The notes under the pieces were generated by a model, which saw nothing but the letters and a program-made list of their open reading frames with translations, did no database searches and was not told the DNA's origin. 64,000 nucleotides of DNA from Flavobacterium gelidilacus DSM 15343. Its GTDB lineage: Bacteria; Bacteroidota; Bacteroidia; Flavobacteriales; Flavobacteriaceae. Positions 42,682-51,723 of this stretch are shown in pieces (the first letter of the stretch is position 1; each line of letters begins with the position of its first letter). The DNA is taken from NCBI RefSeq assembly GCF_000422685.1, contig NZ_KE383905.1:1-64000 (forward strand). Direction: 5' to 3'. The translations under genes were made by a program, and so were the position numbers.

Positions 42682-44814
42682 TTATTTTTTTACAAGCTTT
42701 AATTCTGAGATAATATTCTGAGCATTAGCATACTTATCAATGATAAATAATACATATCTAATGTCTACCATAATGTTTCTACAGATATCTGGAGAATAAT
42801 AAATATCACTCATTGTTCCTTCCCAAACCCTGTCAAAGTTTAATCCAATCAGGTTTCCTTTTGCATCAATTGCTGGACTTCCTGAGTTTCCACCTGTTGT
42901 ATGATTGGTTGCAATAAAACAAACCGGTAATTTACCGTTTTGAGCATAACTTCCATAATCTTTCTTATTGTACAAGTCAATTAATTTTTGTGGCACATCA
43001 AATTCATAATCTCCAGGAATATATTTCTCCATTACACCATCTAAATAAGTAATAGGTTCATAATAAATTGCATCTTGTGGAGCGTATCCTTTTACTTGGC
43101 CATAAGTCACACGTAAAGTACTATTGGCATCAGGAAAAATTCTATCGTTTGGAAATAATTCAACAATAGCTTTCATGTAAGTTCTTTGTAAAGCTGAATT
43201 TTTCAAATCAAGTTCGCTATAAGTTGGTGCGATTTTAGCATAATATGTATCAGCTAAAGATTTTATTAACTGAAAACCTTTATCATTATTAAGTTTTTCA
43301 AGTACTGATTTTGCATCACCATTTAATAATTCTTTAAGTTTTGCATAACTAGTTAAACTTGAAGTTGAATAAATTTCTTTAGATAATGTACTCGCATTTA
43401 TATTTTCTAATGAACTAGGTAAAAACTGTTTTGGAGATTTTGTGGCATATAATTGAATTAATTGCTCAAAAACCTTTTCGTCTACTTGTGCGTTAAAATC
43501 TTTGTAAGAGTCTTCAAAACCTGTAATTAAGTTGTTTTTTCTATCATTAAACGATTGTTCTCCTTTAGAAGTATAAACTTGTTCCAATTGATATAATTTG
43601 AAGCCAAAGCTCAATAATTCAGTATTTCTCAGAACTACTTCACTAAAGTAATCTCTTGCAACGGCATAATCTTTAATTTCTTTATAATTCTTCTCAAATT
43701 CTGAAAGTAAATTTCCGTATTCATTTTGTTTTCCTGCTTTAATGACTCTGTTGTTGAAGTCAGCTTCGAATTTTTGTTTAATTCCTACAGCATTTGATTT
43801 CTTTAAACCTTTAGTTTCACCAATCCATTTTTTCCAATAATTAGCCACACTTGCAAACTTTGAAGCATATTGAATTTTAATAGCTTGATCTTTTCGCATA
43901 AAACCATCTTGGACTTTTAATGCAGCATCACGAATTTCAATTTTTGCTGGATTTAAATCATTAATAATTTGTTCTACAGCATAAGACGGTAAGTATTCTT
44001 GTGTTCTTCCAGGATAACCTAATACCATCGTGAAATCATTTTCTTTGATTCCTTTTGTAGAAATTGGTAAAAAATGTTTTGGTTTGTATGGAACGTTATC
44101 TGTTGAATATTCTGCTGGACGGTTATTTTTATCAGCGTAAATTCTGAATAATGAAAAATCTCCAGTATGACGTGGCCAAACCCAATTGTCTGTGTCTGAA
44201 CCAAATTTCCCTATTGAACTTGGTGGAGCTCCTACTAAACGAACATCTTTATAAGTTTCCGTTACAAATAAAAGGTATTGATTTCCATCAAAAAAAGTTT
44301 TGATTTTGTTTTCTTGCCAAGATTCTTTGGGTAAAGTCTCACTATAATGCTGAGTGTTTTCTTGGATTTTTTTTTGTTTTTGAGCTTCATCATTTAAAGC
44401 ATCAACTCCTTCCATAATTTTTGAGGTAACATCTTCAATTCTAACAACAAAAGTCACGACCATTCCTTTGTTAGGTAATTCATCTTCCATTTTATAAGCC
44501 CAAAATCCATCTTGAAGGTAATCGTGATCAACTGTTGAATGATTTTGAATAGCTCCATAACCACAATGATGATTGGTTAAGATTAATCCTTTTGGAGAGA
44601 TTACTTCAGATGTACAACCACCATTAAAATGAGGAACAGCATCTTTTAAACTAGAATTGTTAACATCATAAATGTCTTTTGCCGAAATTTTCATTCCAAG
44701 CGATTTCATTTCAGTTTCATTCATCCCGTTTAATAAAGAAGGAATCCACATTCCACCTTGTTGGGCTTGAAGATGTACAACAAAAAGAAGTACAAATAAT
44801 TTAATAAATTTCAT
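42682..44814 (-). CDS. S46 family dipeptidyl peptidase (DPP7/DPP11 type)
   Basis: S46 peptidases remove dipeptides from the N-terminus of peptides in the periplasm. The 710-residue protein has a signal peptide (1-18, ending LQAQQ), the catalytic His in ILTNHHCGYG (82-83) and the nucleophile Ser644 in TTGGNSGSP. At position 662 it has Arg in NFDRVWEG. In characterised enzymes an Arg here marks DPP11-like preference for Asp/Glu at P1, whereas DPP7 has Gly; that assignment is from memory of the family and should be treated as likely, not certain. It follows the Kdo transferase gene by 53 bp. Confidence 0.9.
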   Translation of the reverse strand: MKFIKLFVLLFVVHLQAQQGGMWIPSLLNGMNETEMKSLGMKISAKDIYDVNNSSLKDAVPHFNGGCTSEVISPKGLILTNHHCGYGAIQNHSTVDHDYLQDGFWAYKMEDELPNKGMVVTFVVRIEDVTSKIMEGVDALNDEAQKQKKIQENTQHYSETLPKESWQENKIKTFFDGNQYLLFVTETYKDVRLVGAPPSSIGKFGSDTDNWVWPRHTGDFSLFRIYADKNNRPAEYSTDNVPYKPKHFLPISTKGIKENDFTMVLGYPGRTQEYLPSYAVEQIINDLNPAKIEIRDAALKVQDGFMRKDQAIKIQYASKFASVANYWKKWIGETKGLKKSNAVGIKQKFEADFNNRVIKAGKQNEYGNLLSEFEKNYKEIKDYAVARDYFSEVVLRNTELLSFGFKLYQLEQVYTSKGEQSFNDRKNNLITGFEDSYKDFNAQVDEKVFEQLIQLYATKSPKQFLPSSLENINASTLSKEIYSTSSLTSYAKLKELLNGDAKSVLEKLNNDKGFQLIKSLADTYYAKIAPTYSELDLKNSALQRTYMKAIVELFPNDRIFPDANSTLRVTYGQVKGYAPQDAIYYEPITYLDGVMEKYIPGDYEFDVPQKLIDLYNKKDYGSYAQNGKLPVCFIATNHTTGGNSGSPAIDAKGNLIGLNFDRVWEGTMSDIYYSPDICRNIMVDIRYVLFIIDKYANAQNIISELKLVKK

Positions 44815-44867
44815 AAGTATAGTTTTGATAAGGATTGCAAGTTACGGTTTTTGATTTTTTGTTGAAA

Positions 44868-46124
44868 TTAATTTAGGTTTTCATTAAGAATATGTTTCAT
44901 GATAATGTCTGACGCTCCTTTATTCATTTGAATAAAAGTGCTGCAAATATGACCTTTCTCATAGCGTTCATCTTCATTTTGAAGTAATATATTCAAAGCT
45001 TCGTTTAATTGCGTTTGATTTTGAATTGAAACGCAACCTTCCATATTTACTAAAGCAGTTGCTTCTGCAAAATGCGAATAATTTGGACCAATAATAATCG
45101 GAACTCCAAAAGTTGCAGGTTCTAAAATATTATGTACACCAGGATTCCCAAATCCTCCACCAACATAAGCAATGTCTGCGTAAGCATAGATTTTGGTTAG
45201 AATTCCGATTGTGTCAATAATAAATACATTGAATTTTGATAAATTTTGATTTTCTTTTTCAGAAAACAGTATGGTTTTTTTCTTGATTGAATTTTTTAAT
45301 TCCTGAATTTGCTCTTGTTTGATGTTATGTGGTGCAATAATGAATTTTATATTTTCTGATGAATTATTAATGTATTCAATTAATAAATTTTCATCTTTGG
45401 GCCAAGAACTTCCAATTACAATGGTTGTTTTATTGTCTTTAAATTGTTCAATAAAATTTAATGAATTATCTCTTTCTAAAATAGAAACTACTCTGTCAAA
45501 TCTTGTGTCACCTGAGACTTTTACATTATTGAAACCAATACTTTGTAATAATTTTTTGGAACTTTCATTCTGAACAAAAAAGTAATCAAATGTTTTTAAA
45601 GCATTTCTATAAAATCCACCATACCATTTAAAAAAGGCTTGATTTTCTCGTAAAATTCCTGAAATTAAATACGTTTTAATCCCAATGCTTTGGGATCTCT
45701 TTTTCAGTTCATTCAAGTAATTAGGCCAATATTCGTATTTAATAAAGAAAACTAGTTCTGGATGTACTAATTCTAAAAATTGTTTAGCATTAGATTTTGT
45801 GTCTAATGGTAAATAAACGGTTACATCTGCAACTGTATTGTTTTTTCTAACTTCATATCCAGAAGGAGAAAAAAATGTAACCACAATTTTATGTAAAGGG
45901 AATTTTTCTTTAATTTTTTCAATTACAGGTAGGCCTTGTTCGTATTCGCCCAAAGAAGCAGCGTGAAACCAAATCGTTTTGTCATCAGCATTGATTTTAT
46001 TTCGTAAGGTTGAAAAAACTGACTTTCTACCCTCAACAAAAAGCTTCATTTTTGGACTAAAAAGAGCTATGATTTTGACAATTTGTGAGGCTAAAAACGT
46101 AATGAAATTATAAATAAAATACAT
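44868..46124 (-). CDS. waaA: 3-deoxy-D-manno-octulosonic acid transferase
   Basis: This transferase adds Kdo to lipid A precursors at the inner membrane. The 418-residue protein has an N-terminal membrane anchor (about 3-22) and the GT30 landmarks: IWFHAASLGEYEQGLPVIE (catalytic Glu region near 60), PSGYEV, VIGSSWPKDE, and the CMP-Kdo site AYVGGGFGNPGVHNILEP with a later GPNYSHFAEA. Length is typical. It is divergent from the DegT aminotransferase. Other lipopolysaccharide genes are not adjacent. Confidence 0.94.
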   Translation of the reverse strand: MYFIYNFITFLASQIVKIIALFSPKMKLFVEGRKSVFSTLRNKINADDKTIWFHAASLGEYEQGLPVIEKIKEKFPLHKIVVTFFSPSGYEVRKNNTVADVTVYLPLDTKSNAKQFLELVHPELVFFIKYEYWPNYLNELKKRSQSIGIKTYLISGILRENQAFFKWYGGFYRNALKTFDYFFVQNESSKKLLQSIGFNNVKVSGDTRFDRVVSILERDNSLNFIEQFKDNKTTIVIGSSWPKDENLLIEYINNSSENIKFIIAPHNIKQEQIQELKNSIKKKTILFSEKENQNLSKFNVFIIDTIGILTKIYAYADIAYVGGGFGNPGVHNILEPATFGVPIIIGPNYSHFAEATALVNMEGCVSIQNQTQLNEALNILLQNEDERYEKGHICSTFIQMNKGASDIIMKHILNENLN

Positions 46125-46221
46125 TTAATCTTTTTTGATGGGTTAAAAATACGTTTCTTTTGTGATACTTTAAATTGTAAGGCAGAATTTCTTACTTTTG
46201 TATCACTTAATTTTTATTACG

Positions 46222-47349
46222 ATGAAAAAACTACAAATGGTTGACCTTAAAAGTCAATATGAAAAAATAAAGGATGAAGTTAACGCTTCAATTCAAGAAG
46301 TTTTAGATACAAATACATACATAAACGGACCTTTGGTTCATCAATTTCAAGCTGATTTAGAAAAATATTTAGGTGTTAAACATGTAATTCCTTGTGCTAA
46401 TGGTACAGATGCTTTGCAAATTGCGATGATGGGATTAGATTTGAAACCAGGTGACGAAGTTATTACAGCTGATTTTACTTTTGCTGCAACTGTTGAAGTT
46501 ATTGCGTTATTGCAATTAACTCCAGTTTTAGTAGATGTTGACATGAATAACATGAATATTTCGCTTGAAGCTATTAAAAAAGCTATTACTCCAAAAACTA
46601 AAGCCATTGTTCCAGTTCATTTATTTGGACGTGCGGTAAATATGGATGCTATTATGGAAATTGCAAAAGAACACAATTTATATGTAATTGAAGATAATGC
46701 ACAAGCTATAGGAGCAGATTTTACCTCAAAAGATGGTTCTAAAACTAAAGTTGGAACTATTGGTCATGTTGGTGCAACTTCATTTTTTCCGTCTAAAAAT
46801 TTAGGATGTTATGGCGATGGTGGTGCAATTTTTACAAATGATGATGCTTTAGCTCATAAATTAAGAGGAATTGTAAATCACGGAATGTATGAAAGATATC
46901 ATCATGATGTAGTTGGAGTAAATTCGCGTTTAGACAGTATGCAAGCTGGAGTTTTAAAAGCAAAATTATCTCGTTTAGACGAATATAATAAAGCACGTCA
47001 AGAAGCTTCAAGAAAATATTCAATGGCTTTAGGAGTTAATAAAAATATTGTAGTTCCAATGATTTGTGACACTTGTGACTGTCATGTTTTTCATCAATAT
47101 GTAATCCGAATTACAAATGGAAAAAGAGATGGTTTATTGGCTCATTTACAAGGTAAAGATATTCCTTGTGCCATTTATTATCCAATTCCATTACACAGTC
47201 AAAAAGCTTACGCTGATACTAGATACAATGAAGAAGATTTTCCAATAACAAATCAATTATGTAAAGAAGTTATTGCATTGCCAATGCATACTGAATTAGA
47301 TGATGAACAAATTAAATTTATAACAGATTCAATTTTAGAATTTGTATAA
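46222..47349 (+). CDS. DegT/DnrJ/EryC1/StrS aminotransferase
   Basis: This PLP-dependent sugar aminotransferase makes amino sugars from keto sugar nucleotides, for surface polysaccharide. The 375-residue protein shows QFQADLEKYLGVKHVIPCANGTDAL, the PLP-contacting VIEDNAQAIGA, and the Schiff-base Lys region FFPSKNLGCYGDGG, plus GMYERYHHDVVGVNSRLD at the substrate pocket (each given in part). I use ATG 46222. galE follows 57 bp downstream with an 8-bp tandem repeat in between, so both probably serve the same glycan pathway. Confidence 0.92.
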   Translation: MKKLQMVDLKSQYEKIKDEVNASIQEVLDTNTYINGPLVHQFQADLEKYLGVKHVIPCANGTDALQIAMMGLDLKPGDEVITADFTFAATVEVIALLQLTPVLVDVDMNNMNISLEAIKKAITPKTKAIVPVHLFGRAVNMDAIMEIAKEHNLYVIEDNAQAIGADFTSKDGSKTKVGTIGHVGATSFFPSKNLGCYGDGGAIFTNDDALAHKLRGIVNHGMYERYHHDVVGVNSRLDSMQAGVLKAKLSRLDEYNKARQEASRKYSMALGVNKNIVVPMICDTCDCHVFHQYVIRITNGKRDGLLAHLQGKDIPCAIYYPIPLHSQKAYADTRYNEEDFPITNQLCKEVIALPMHTELDDEQIKFITDSILEFV

Positions 47350-47370
47350 TTCGATTTTTAGATCGTTCGA

Positions 47371-47402
47371 ATAATCGAATAATCGAATAATCGAGAAATC
47401 GA
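47371..47402 (+). repeat. Tandem 8-bp repeat (ATAATCGA) upstream of galE
   Basis: Three exact ATAATCGA units followed by GAAATCGA end 4 bp before the galE ATG. They lie in the ribosome-binding region, so copy-number change could alter translation. Confidence 0.8.
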
Positions 47403-47406
47403 AAGT

Positions 47407-48420
47407 ATGAAAATAGTAGTAACAGGAGGATTAGGTTTTATAGGTTCACACACAGTAGTAGAATTGCAGAATGAAGGTTTTGAAGTTGTTGCTATCGATA
47501 ATTTATCTAATTCCTCTGAAAAGGTTTTAGACGGAATTTTTAATATCACAGGAAAAAAACCAATTTTCGAAAAGTTTGATTTAAGAGAAAAATCAGCGGT
47601 TCAAGATTTTTTTGCTAGACATAATGATGTGGCTGGAGTTATTCATTTTGCAGCTTCAAAAGCTGTTGGTGAAAGTGTAGAAAATCCTTTACTGTACTAT
47701 GAAAACAATATCAATGCATTGGTATATGTTTTGCAAGAATTAACAAAATTAGAAAAAGCTAACTTCATTTTTAGCTCATCTTGTACAGTTTACGGTCAAG
47801 CCGAAAAAATGCCAATTACAGAAAATGCATCAATTCAACCTGCAATGTCACCTTATGGAAATACAAAGCAAATTGGTGAAGAAATAATTACAGATGTTGC
47901 TAAAGTAACAAACGTGAATTCAATTTTATTGCGTTATTTTAATCCAATTGGATCTCATCCAACCGCTGAAATTGGAGAGTTACCTTTAGGAGTTCCACAA
48001 AATTTAGTGCCTTTTATTACACAAACTGCTTTTGGTTTACGTGAAAAATTATCGGTTTATGGAGATGATTATCCTACTTCTGATGGAACAGCTGTTCGCG
48101 ATTATATTCACGTTGTGGATTTAGCAAAAGCACATGTTATCGCAATGAAACGCCTATTGGATAAAAAAAATATTGAAAAAGTTGAAACCTTTAATTTAGG
48201 AACAGGAACAGGAAGTTCTGTTTTAGAAGTGATAACTGCTTTTGAAAAAGTTTCAAATCAAAAATTAAATTATCAAATTGTTGGAAGAAGAGAAGGTGAT
48301 ATCACGGAAGCTTATGCCAACACAGATAAAGCAAATAATATTCTAGGTTGGAAAGCACAATCTACTTTAGAAGAATCTTTAGCAAGTGCCTGGAAATGGG
48401 AACAGAAAATAAGAAGTTAA
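47407..48420 (+). CDS. galE: UDP-glucose 4-epimerase
   Basis: GalE interconverts UDP-glucose and UDP-galactose. The 337-residue short-chain dehydrogenase has the NAD-binding TGGLGFIGSH (6-15), the VIHFAASKAVGES block, catalytic Ser/Tyr/Lys in FSSSCTVYG and SPYGNTK, and GTAVRDYIHVVDLAKAH, which is characteristic of GalE. Length is normal. Downstream a strong terminator ends the DegT-galE unit. It provides galactosyl donors probably used with the neighbouring aminotransferase. Confidence 0.95.
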   Translation: MKIVVTGGLGFIGSHTVVELQNEGFEVVAIDNLSNSSEKVLDGIFNITGKKPIFEKFDLREKSAVQDFFARHNDVAGVIHFAASKAVGESVENPLLYYENNINALVYVLQELTKLEKANFIFSSSCTVYGQAEKMPITENASIQPAMSPYGNTKQIGEEIITDVAKVTNVNSILLRYFNPIGSHPTAEIGELPLGVPQNLVPFITQTAFGLREKLSVYGDDYPTSDGTAVRDYIHVVDLAKAHVIAMKRLLDKKNIEKVETFNLGTGTGSSVLEVITAFEKVSNQKLNYQIVGRREGDITEAYANTDKANNILGWKAQSTLEESLASAWKWEQKIRS

Positions 48421-48429
48421 TACAAATAG

Positions 48430-48466
48430 AAACCCCCAAATAATTTTAAATTATTTGGGGGTTTTT
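48430..48466 (+). terminator. Terminator after galE
   Basis: A long stem of about 17 bp (AAACCCCCAAATAATTT with its complement) is followed by Ts. The symmetry lets it also serve the convergent lipoprotein gene. Confidence 0.88.
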
Positions 48467-48481
48467 AATTTTAAATGAAGA

Positions 48482-48712
48482 TTATTTTACGGCTTCATCC
48501 ATCTTTTTTTCCATATTCTCTGCACCTTCTTCCATGTCGTTTCCAACTTTAGTTGCAGTAGAATCCATAGCATCAACAGCATTTTCAGTTGTGTTTTCCA
48601 TCTCAGTTCCAACTGCTTCCGTAGCGTCTTCTATCTTATCTTCAGTAGATTCTTTACAAGATACAAAGGCTAATGTTGAAACGAATGCTAATGCTAAAAT
48701 TGCTTTTTTCAT
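48482..48712 (-). CDS. Small acidic lipoprotein with Ala/Glu/Met-rich helix
   Basis: The 76-residue protein has a lipobox FVSC at Cys19. The mature region is a single predicted amphipathic helix (DKIEDATEAVGTEMENTTENA and onward) with regularly placed hydrophobic residues and many acidic ones. It resembles small abundant flavobacterial lipoproteins and the protein at 42337, though the low complexity prevents proof of homology. Function is unknown. Confidence 0.78.
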   Translation of the reverse strand: MKKAILALAFVSTLAFVSCKESTEDKIEDATEAVGTEMENTTENAVDAMDSTATKVGNDMEEGAENMEKKMDEAVK

Positions 48713-48764
48713 AAATTAATGTTTTTGAAATTATTAATAATTTGGTTATCAAATATATAAAAAA

Positions 48765-49445
48765 CTATTCAATCTTTAATAAGAAATTTGGATCTGTACA
48801 ATTATTTGTATAAAAACTAACCTCTTTTTTGCTACAAACACCTGGATAATCTCCTGATTTTTCTTGTAAATCTTTAATGATTTGAAAATGTAAATGTGGA
48901 GCATAATCTCCATTTATTGGTGGAGCTCCAAGAAATGCAATTAGATTTCCTTTTTTTACAATTTGACCAACTGCTTTTCCCTTTAAACTTTCTGAACTTA
49001 AATGACCATAAAGTGTGTAAAAAGTTATGTTTTCAATAGTGTGTTCTAAAATTATAGTTGGACCATAATCGCCCAAAGCTGTATTGTCTTGAAAACTATG
49101 AATTTTTCCATCTAAAGCAGCTAAAACACTAGTTCCGGCTTTTATCCATAAATCTAAACCAATATGAATGTTGCGTTCATCTGTAATTTCATTTTTAAAA
49201 ACCTCACTTCTTCTGTATAAGTTTCTAGTCTCTAAATAACCACCAAAAGCAACTTTTGCATTATTGTTTGATAAATGATTTTCAATAAATTCTTCAAAAA
49301 CAATTGCGTCAGTTAAATTTAAATCTAATTGATCTGTGTGAGTTGCTGATAAATCTAATGCTACATAATCTTTGTAATCTATAGACGAATCAATCACTTT
49401 TATGTTTTGTTGCTCTTTAAGTAACTCTTCTAAATTTTTATTCAT
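48765..49445 (-). CDS. M23 family metallopeptidase (LytM-type)
   Basis: The 226-residue protein has the M23/LytM core: the zinc ligands in HIGLDLWIKAGT (HxxxD motif) and the later GHLS and APHLHFQI (HxH) motifs, with KGNLIAFLG typical of the fold. These enzymes cleave peptidoglycan cross-bridges. Unusually, I see no N-terminal signal peptide, so location is uncertain. It follows DUF3037 by 3 bp and is the third gene of the HipA-like/DUF3037/M23 operon. Confidence 0.87.
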   Translation of the reverse strand: MNKNLEELLKEQQNIKVIDSSIDYKDYVALDLSATHTDQLDLNLTDAIVFEEFIENHLSNNNAKVAFGGYLETRNLYRRSEVFKNEITDERNIHIGLDLWIKAGTSVLAALDGKIHSFQDNTALGDYGPTIILEHTIENITFYTLYGHLSSESLKGKAVGQIVKKGNLIAFLGAPPINGDYAPHLHFQIIKDLQEKSGDYPGVCSKKEVSFYTNNCTDPNFLLKIE

Positions 49446-49448
49446 ATT

Positions 49449-49832
49449 TTATTCTACTAATTCATTATAAAGTTTTTCGAAAGTTTGATTTAAATCAACA
49501 CTAAAACCAGAATGTGGTCTTGAAGTTTGAATGCTAGAACTTTTAATGGCTGAAATCCATCTAAAACGTTCGTCTTTTTCAAATTGTGCTATTGGTCCAC
49601 CTTCTTTTTTTCCTTCACAGATATTTACTAAAGCATCAAGATTGACTTTTAGCAGTTCTAAATCAAATTCAGTACAAAAAGCTTTAATTTTTTCAGATGG
49701 AATTTGGTGTTGAATGCGTAAATATTTTTGACGTTTGCAATACAGCATTAAGCCAACATTTATAAATTCTTCGCGTTCGACTCTTGGAATAACGCGAATC
49801 ACAGCATATTCATATAAGTGTTTTTCGTGCAT
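49449..49832 (-). CDS. DUF3037 protein
   Basis: The 127-residue protein matches DUF3037: YEYAVIRVIPRVEREEFINVGLMLYC at the front (in part), then a helical region with FCTEFDLELL, closing with TSRPHSGFSVDL. Its function is unknown, but the gene is commonly found beside a HipA-like kinase gene. The start overlaps the HipA-like gene by 23 bp, so translation is coupled. Confidence 0.85.
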   Translation of the reverse strand: MHEKHLYEYAVIRVIPRVEREEFINVGLMLYCKRQKYLRIQHQIPSEKIKAFCTEFDLELLKVNLDALVNICEGKKEGGPIAQFEKDERFRWISAIKSSSIQTSRPHSGFSVDLNQTFEKLYNELVE

Positions 49833-50598
49833 CTTGCGCTTGTTTTAAAAATAATTCAGCATTCTGTAATCGAATCGATAAAAATTGAAAATATACTTCT
49901 TTGATTTCTAAAGGAGAAATATTTTGGTCTTCCCATTGCAACCAATCATCCGGAATTTGATTTACAATTTCTTTTAATATTGTATCATTTAATTTTGAAG
50001 TAAACTCTTTGTGTACTTCGTCTAATTTTGAAGCTTTAGGTAATAAAACATGATCTTTTATCAACGCAAAAGGAGTTTTTGCCGTAGCTTCCCAATTCGT
50101 CCATGAATGATGAAAATAAAATGAAGCTCCATGATCAATCAACCAAAGTTCTTTTTTCCAAATCAATAAATTGGTGTTTTTAAAAGTTCTGTCAACATTT
50201 ATGATAAAAGCATCTAACCAAACAATTTTAGAAGCTAGGTAAGCATCACAATCATTAGCTGCTGCATCATAAGTCAAAGCGCCAGATAAAAAATGTAATC
50301 CTAAATTTAAACCTTGACTAAATTTCAATAAATCTTGAATTTCTTCATCGGCTTCAGTTCTTCCAAAAGCTTCATCTAAATTAGCAAAAACCAATTCAGG
50401 AACAGGTAATTCTAAATATTTCGCAATTTGGCCTCCTAAAAATTCGGCAATCAATGCTTTTACACCATGTCCTGCACCACGAAATTTTAAAACGTATTTA
50501 AAATCGTCATCAGCTTCCGCTAAGGCAGGTAAAGAACCACCTTCTCGAAGTGGTGTTATATATCTTGTAACGTTTACCGTTCGTAAATCTAAATTCAT
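49810..50598 (-). CDS. HipA-like kinase family protein
   Basis: The 262-residue protein resembles the C-terminal kinase core of HipA. The nucleotide loop region FRGAGHGVKALIAEFLG lies near residue 35, the catalytic-loop equivalent NVDRTFKNTNLLI near 138-150, and a metal-binding LIDHGASFYFH near 155. It lacks the N-terminal HipA domain and has no HipB-like DNA-binding partner next to it, so it is not a classical toxin-antitoxin pair. It leads the operon with DUF3037 and M23, and is divergent from the LuxR gene across 257 bp of AT-rich DNA in which I see no gene. Confidence 0.82.
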   Translation of the reverse strand: MNLDLRTVNVTRYITPLREGGSLPALAEADDDFKYVLKFRGAGHGVKALIAEFLGGQIAKYLELPVPELVFANLDEAFGRTEADEEIQDLLKFSQGLNLGLHFLSGALTYDAAANDCDAYLASKIVWLDAFIINVDRTFKNTNLLIWKKELWLIDHGASFYFHHSWTNWEATAKTPFALIKDHVLLPKASKLDEVHKEFTSKLNDTILKEIVNQIPDDWLQWEDQNISPLEIKEVYFQFLSIRLQNAELFLKQAQDARKTLI

Positions 50599-50855
50599 AG
50601 AGAATGTGTTCTTTGTTACAAAGGTAACTAAATTTATAGGATGATTTTTTGTTAATTTTTTGAGATTTATTTAAAAATTTAGCATTACATTTAATTTAAG
50701 TTTGAAAAATTATTTTTTTAAGATTTAAATATGTTAGAAAAGGAAAAAGACTTTAGAAAATGTGTTTAGTGATAGAAAAATAAGATAAATAAACTGAATG
50801 TAGAATAACTTGTTTGCAAAAAAAAAATGATTTAAAACGTAATAATTTTTTGTGT

Positions 50856-51617
50856 ATGGAAGAGCAACAAAATAAACTTAAACAATTGTGGGAGATAGAA
50901 AATAAGACTTCTAAGCAAAGCACTTTTTTGCCAATTATTAATTTTAATGAAATAGTTAATTCATTAATAAATATTGGACCTTTTTATTTTTATGTTGTTG
51001 ATTTTTTTGATATGTCAATTTCTAATGTTAGTTCTTCTATAAGGGATATTCATGGATTTGATCCTGAAACCGTTTCTTTTGATGATGTTTTAAGTACTAT
51101 TCATCCAGAAGATTTAATTTTTGTGGCAAAAGCAGAAGAAACTAATTTAAAATTTTTATATGAAATTATAGGAAAGGATAATGTCATGAATTATAAATCT
51201 AATTATTCTTTTAGAAGTAAATTAAAAAATGGAGAATATTGCCTGCTGAATCATCAAGCTATCGTTTTAACTACAGATGAAAATGGGGGTTTTGGTAAAT
51301 CACTTAATATTCACACCAATATAAGTCATATTACGTCTAAAAATAGCAACACTATTTCTTTAATTGGCTTGAATGGAAATCCTTCTTATACAGATATAAA
51401 AGTTGATTTTACTTCTAAGGGTATAAGTTCGTTTTCAAAAAGAGAAATAGAAATTATCAAACTTGTTTCTGAAGGAAATACTAATGCTGAAATAGCCAAT
51501 AATTTAAACATTAGTCTTCATACTGTAAAGACACACCGAAAAAATATTAATAAAAAAGCAGCTTGCAAAAACGTTTCTGAATTAATAAATAAGTTTACTT
51601 CAAATGGTTTACTGTAA
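50856..51617 (+). CDS. PAS-like/LuxR-type transcriptional regulator
   Basis: The 253-residue protein has a PAS-like sensory region (about 50-165, with FYFYVVDFFDM, IRDIHGFDPETV and DVLSTIHPEDL) and a C-terminal LuxR/GerE helix-turn-helix (about 190-250: FSKREIEIIKLVSEGNTNAEIANNL, ISLHTVKTHRKNI). It therefore binds DNA in response to a ligand or contact sensed by the PAS domain. No kinase partner or receiver domain is visible. Start taken at ATG 50856. A run of exported-protein genes follows on the same strand and may be its targets. Confidence 0.85.
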   Translation: MEEQQNKLKQLWEIENKTSKQSTFLPIINFNEIVNSLINIGPFYFYVVDFFDMSISNVSSSIRDIHGFDPETVSFDDVLSTIHPEDLIFVAKAEETNLKFLYEIIGKDNVMNYKSNYSFRSKLKNGEYCLLNHQAIVLTTDENGGFGKSLNIHTNISHITSKNSNTISLIGLNGNPSYTDIKVDFTSKGISSFSKREIEIIKLVSEGNTNAEIANNLNISLHTVKTHRKNINKKAACKNVSELINKFTSNGLL

Positions 51618-51621
51618 TTAA

Positions 51622-51641
51622 AATACCTATTAATAGGTATT
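51622..51641 (+). promoter_or_regulatory. 20-bp perfect palindrome downstream of luxR
   Basis: AATACCTATTAATAGGTATT is identical to its reverse complement. It lies 5 bp after the luxR stop and 82 bp before the next gene. Without a T-run it is a poor terminator and better fits an operator. Confidence 0.55.
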
Positions 51642-51723
51642 GTTTATAAAATGATTATTACTGAAATTTGTTAAATATCTAATTTTTTGGATACTAATAT
51701 TATAAGTTTTATCAAAATTTAAT

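Noticed and set aside
46190..46197. TACTTTTG as the DegT promoter box
   Set aside because: The nearest TTG is only 15 bp away, outside the accepted 17-23 bp spacing, so support is too weak.
49810..50598. HipAB toxin-antitoxin system
   Set aside because: No HipB-like gene and the kinase lacks the N-terminal HipA domain.
50731..50769. A 12-codon frame upstream of luxR as a leader peptide
   Set aside because: Too short, no stem-loop attenuator around it; could be chance in AT-rich DNA.
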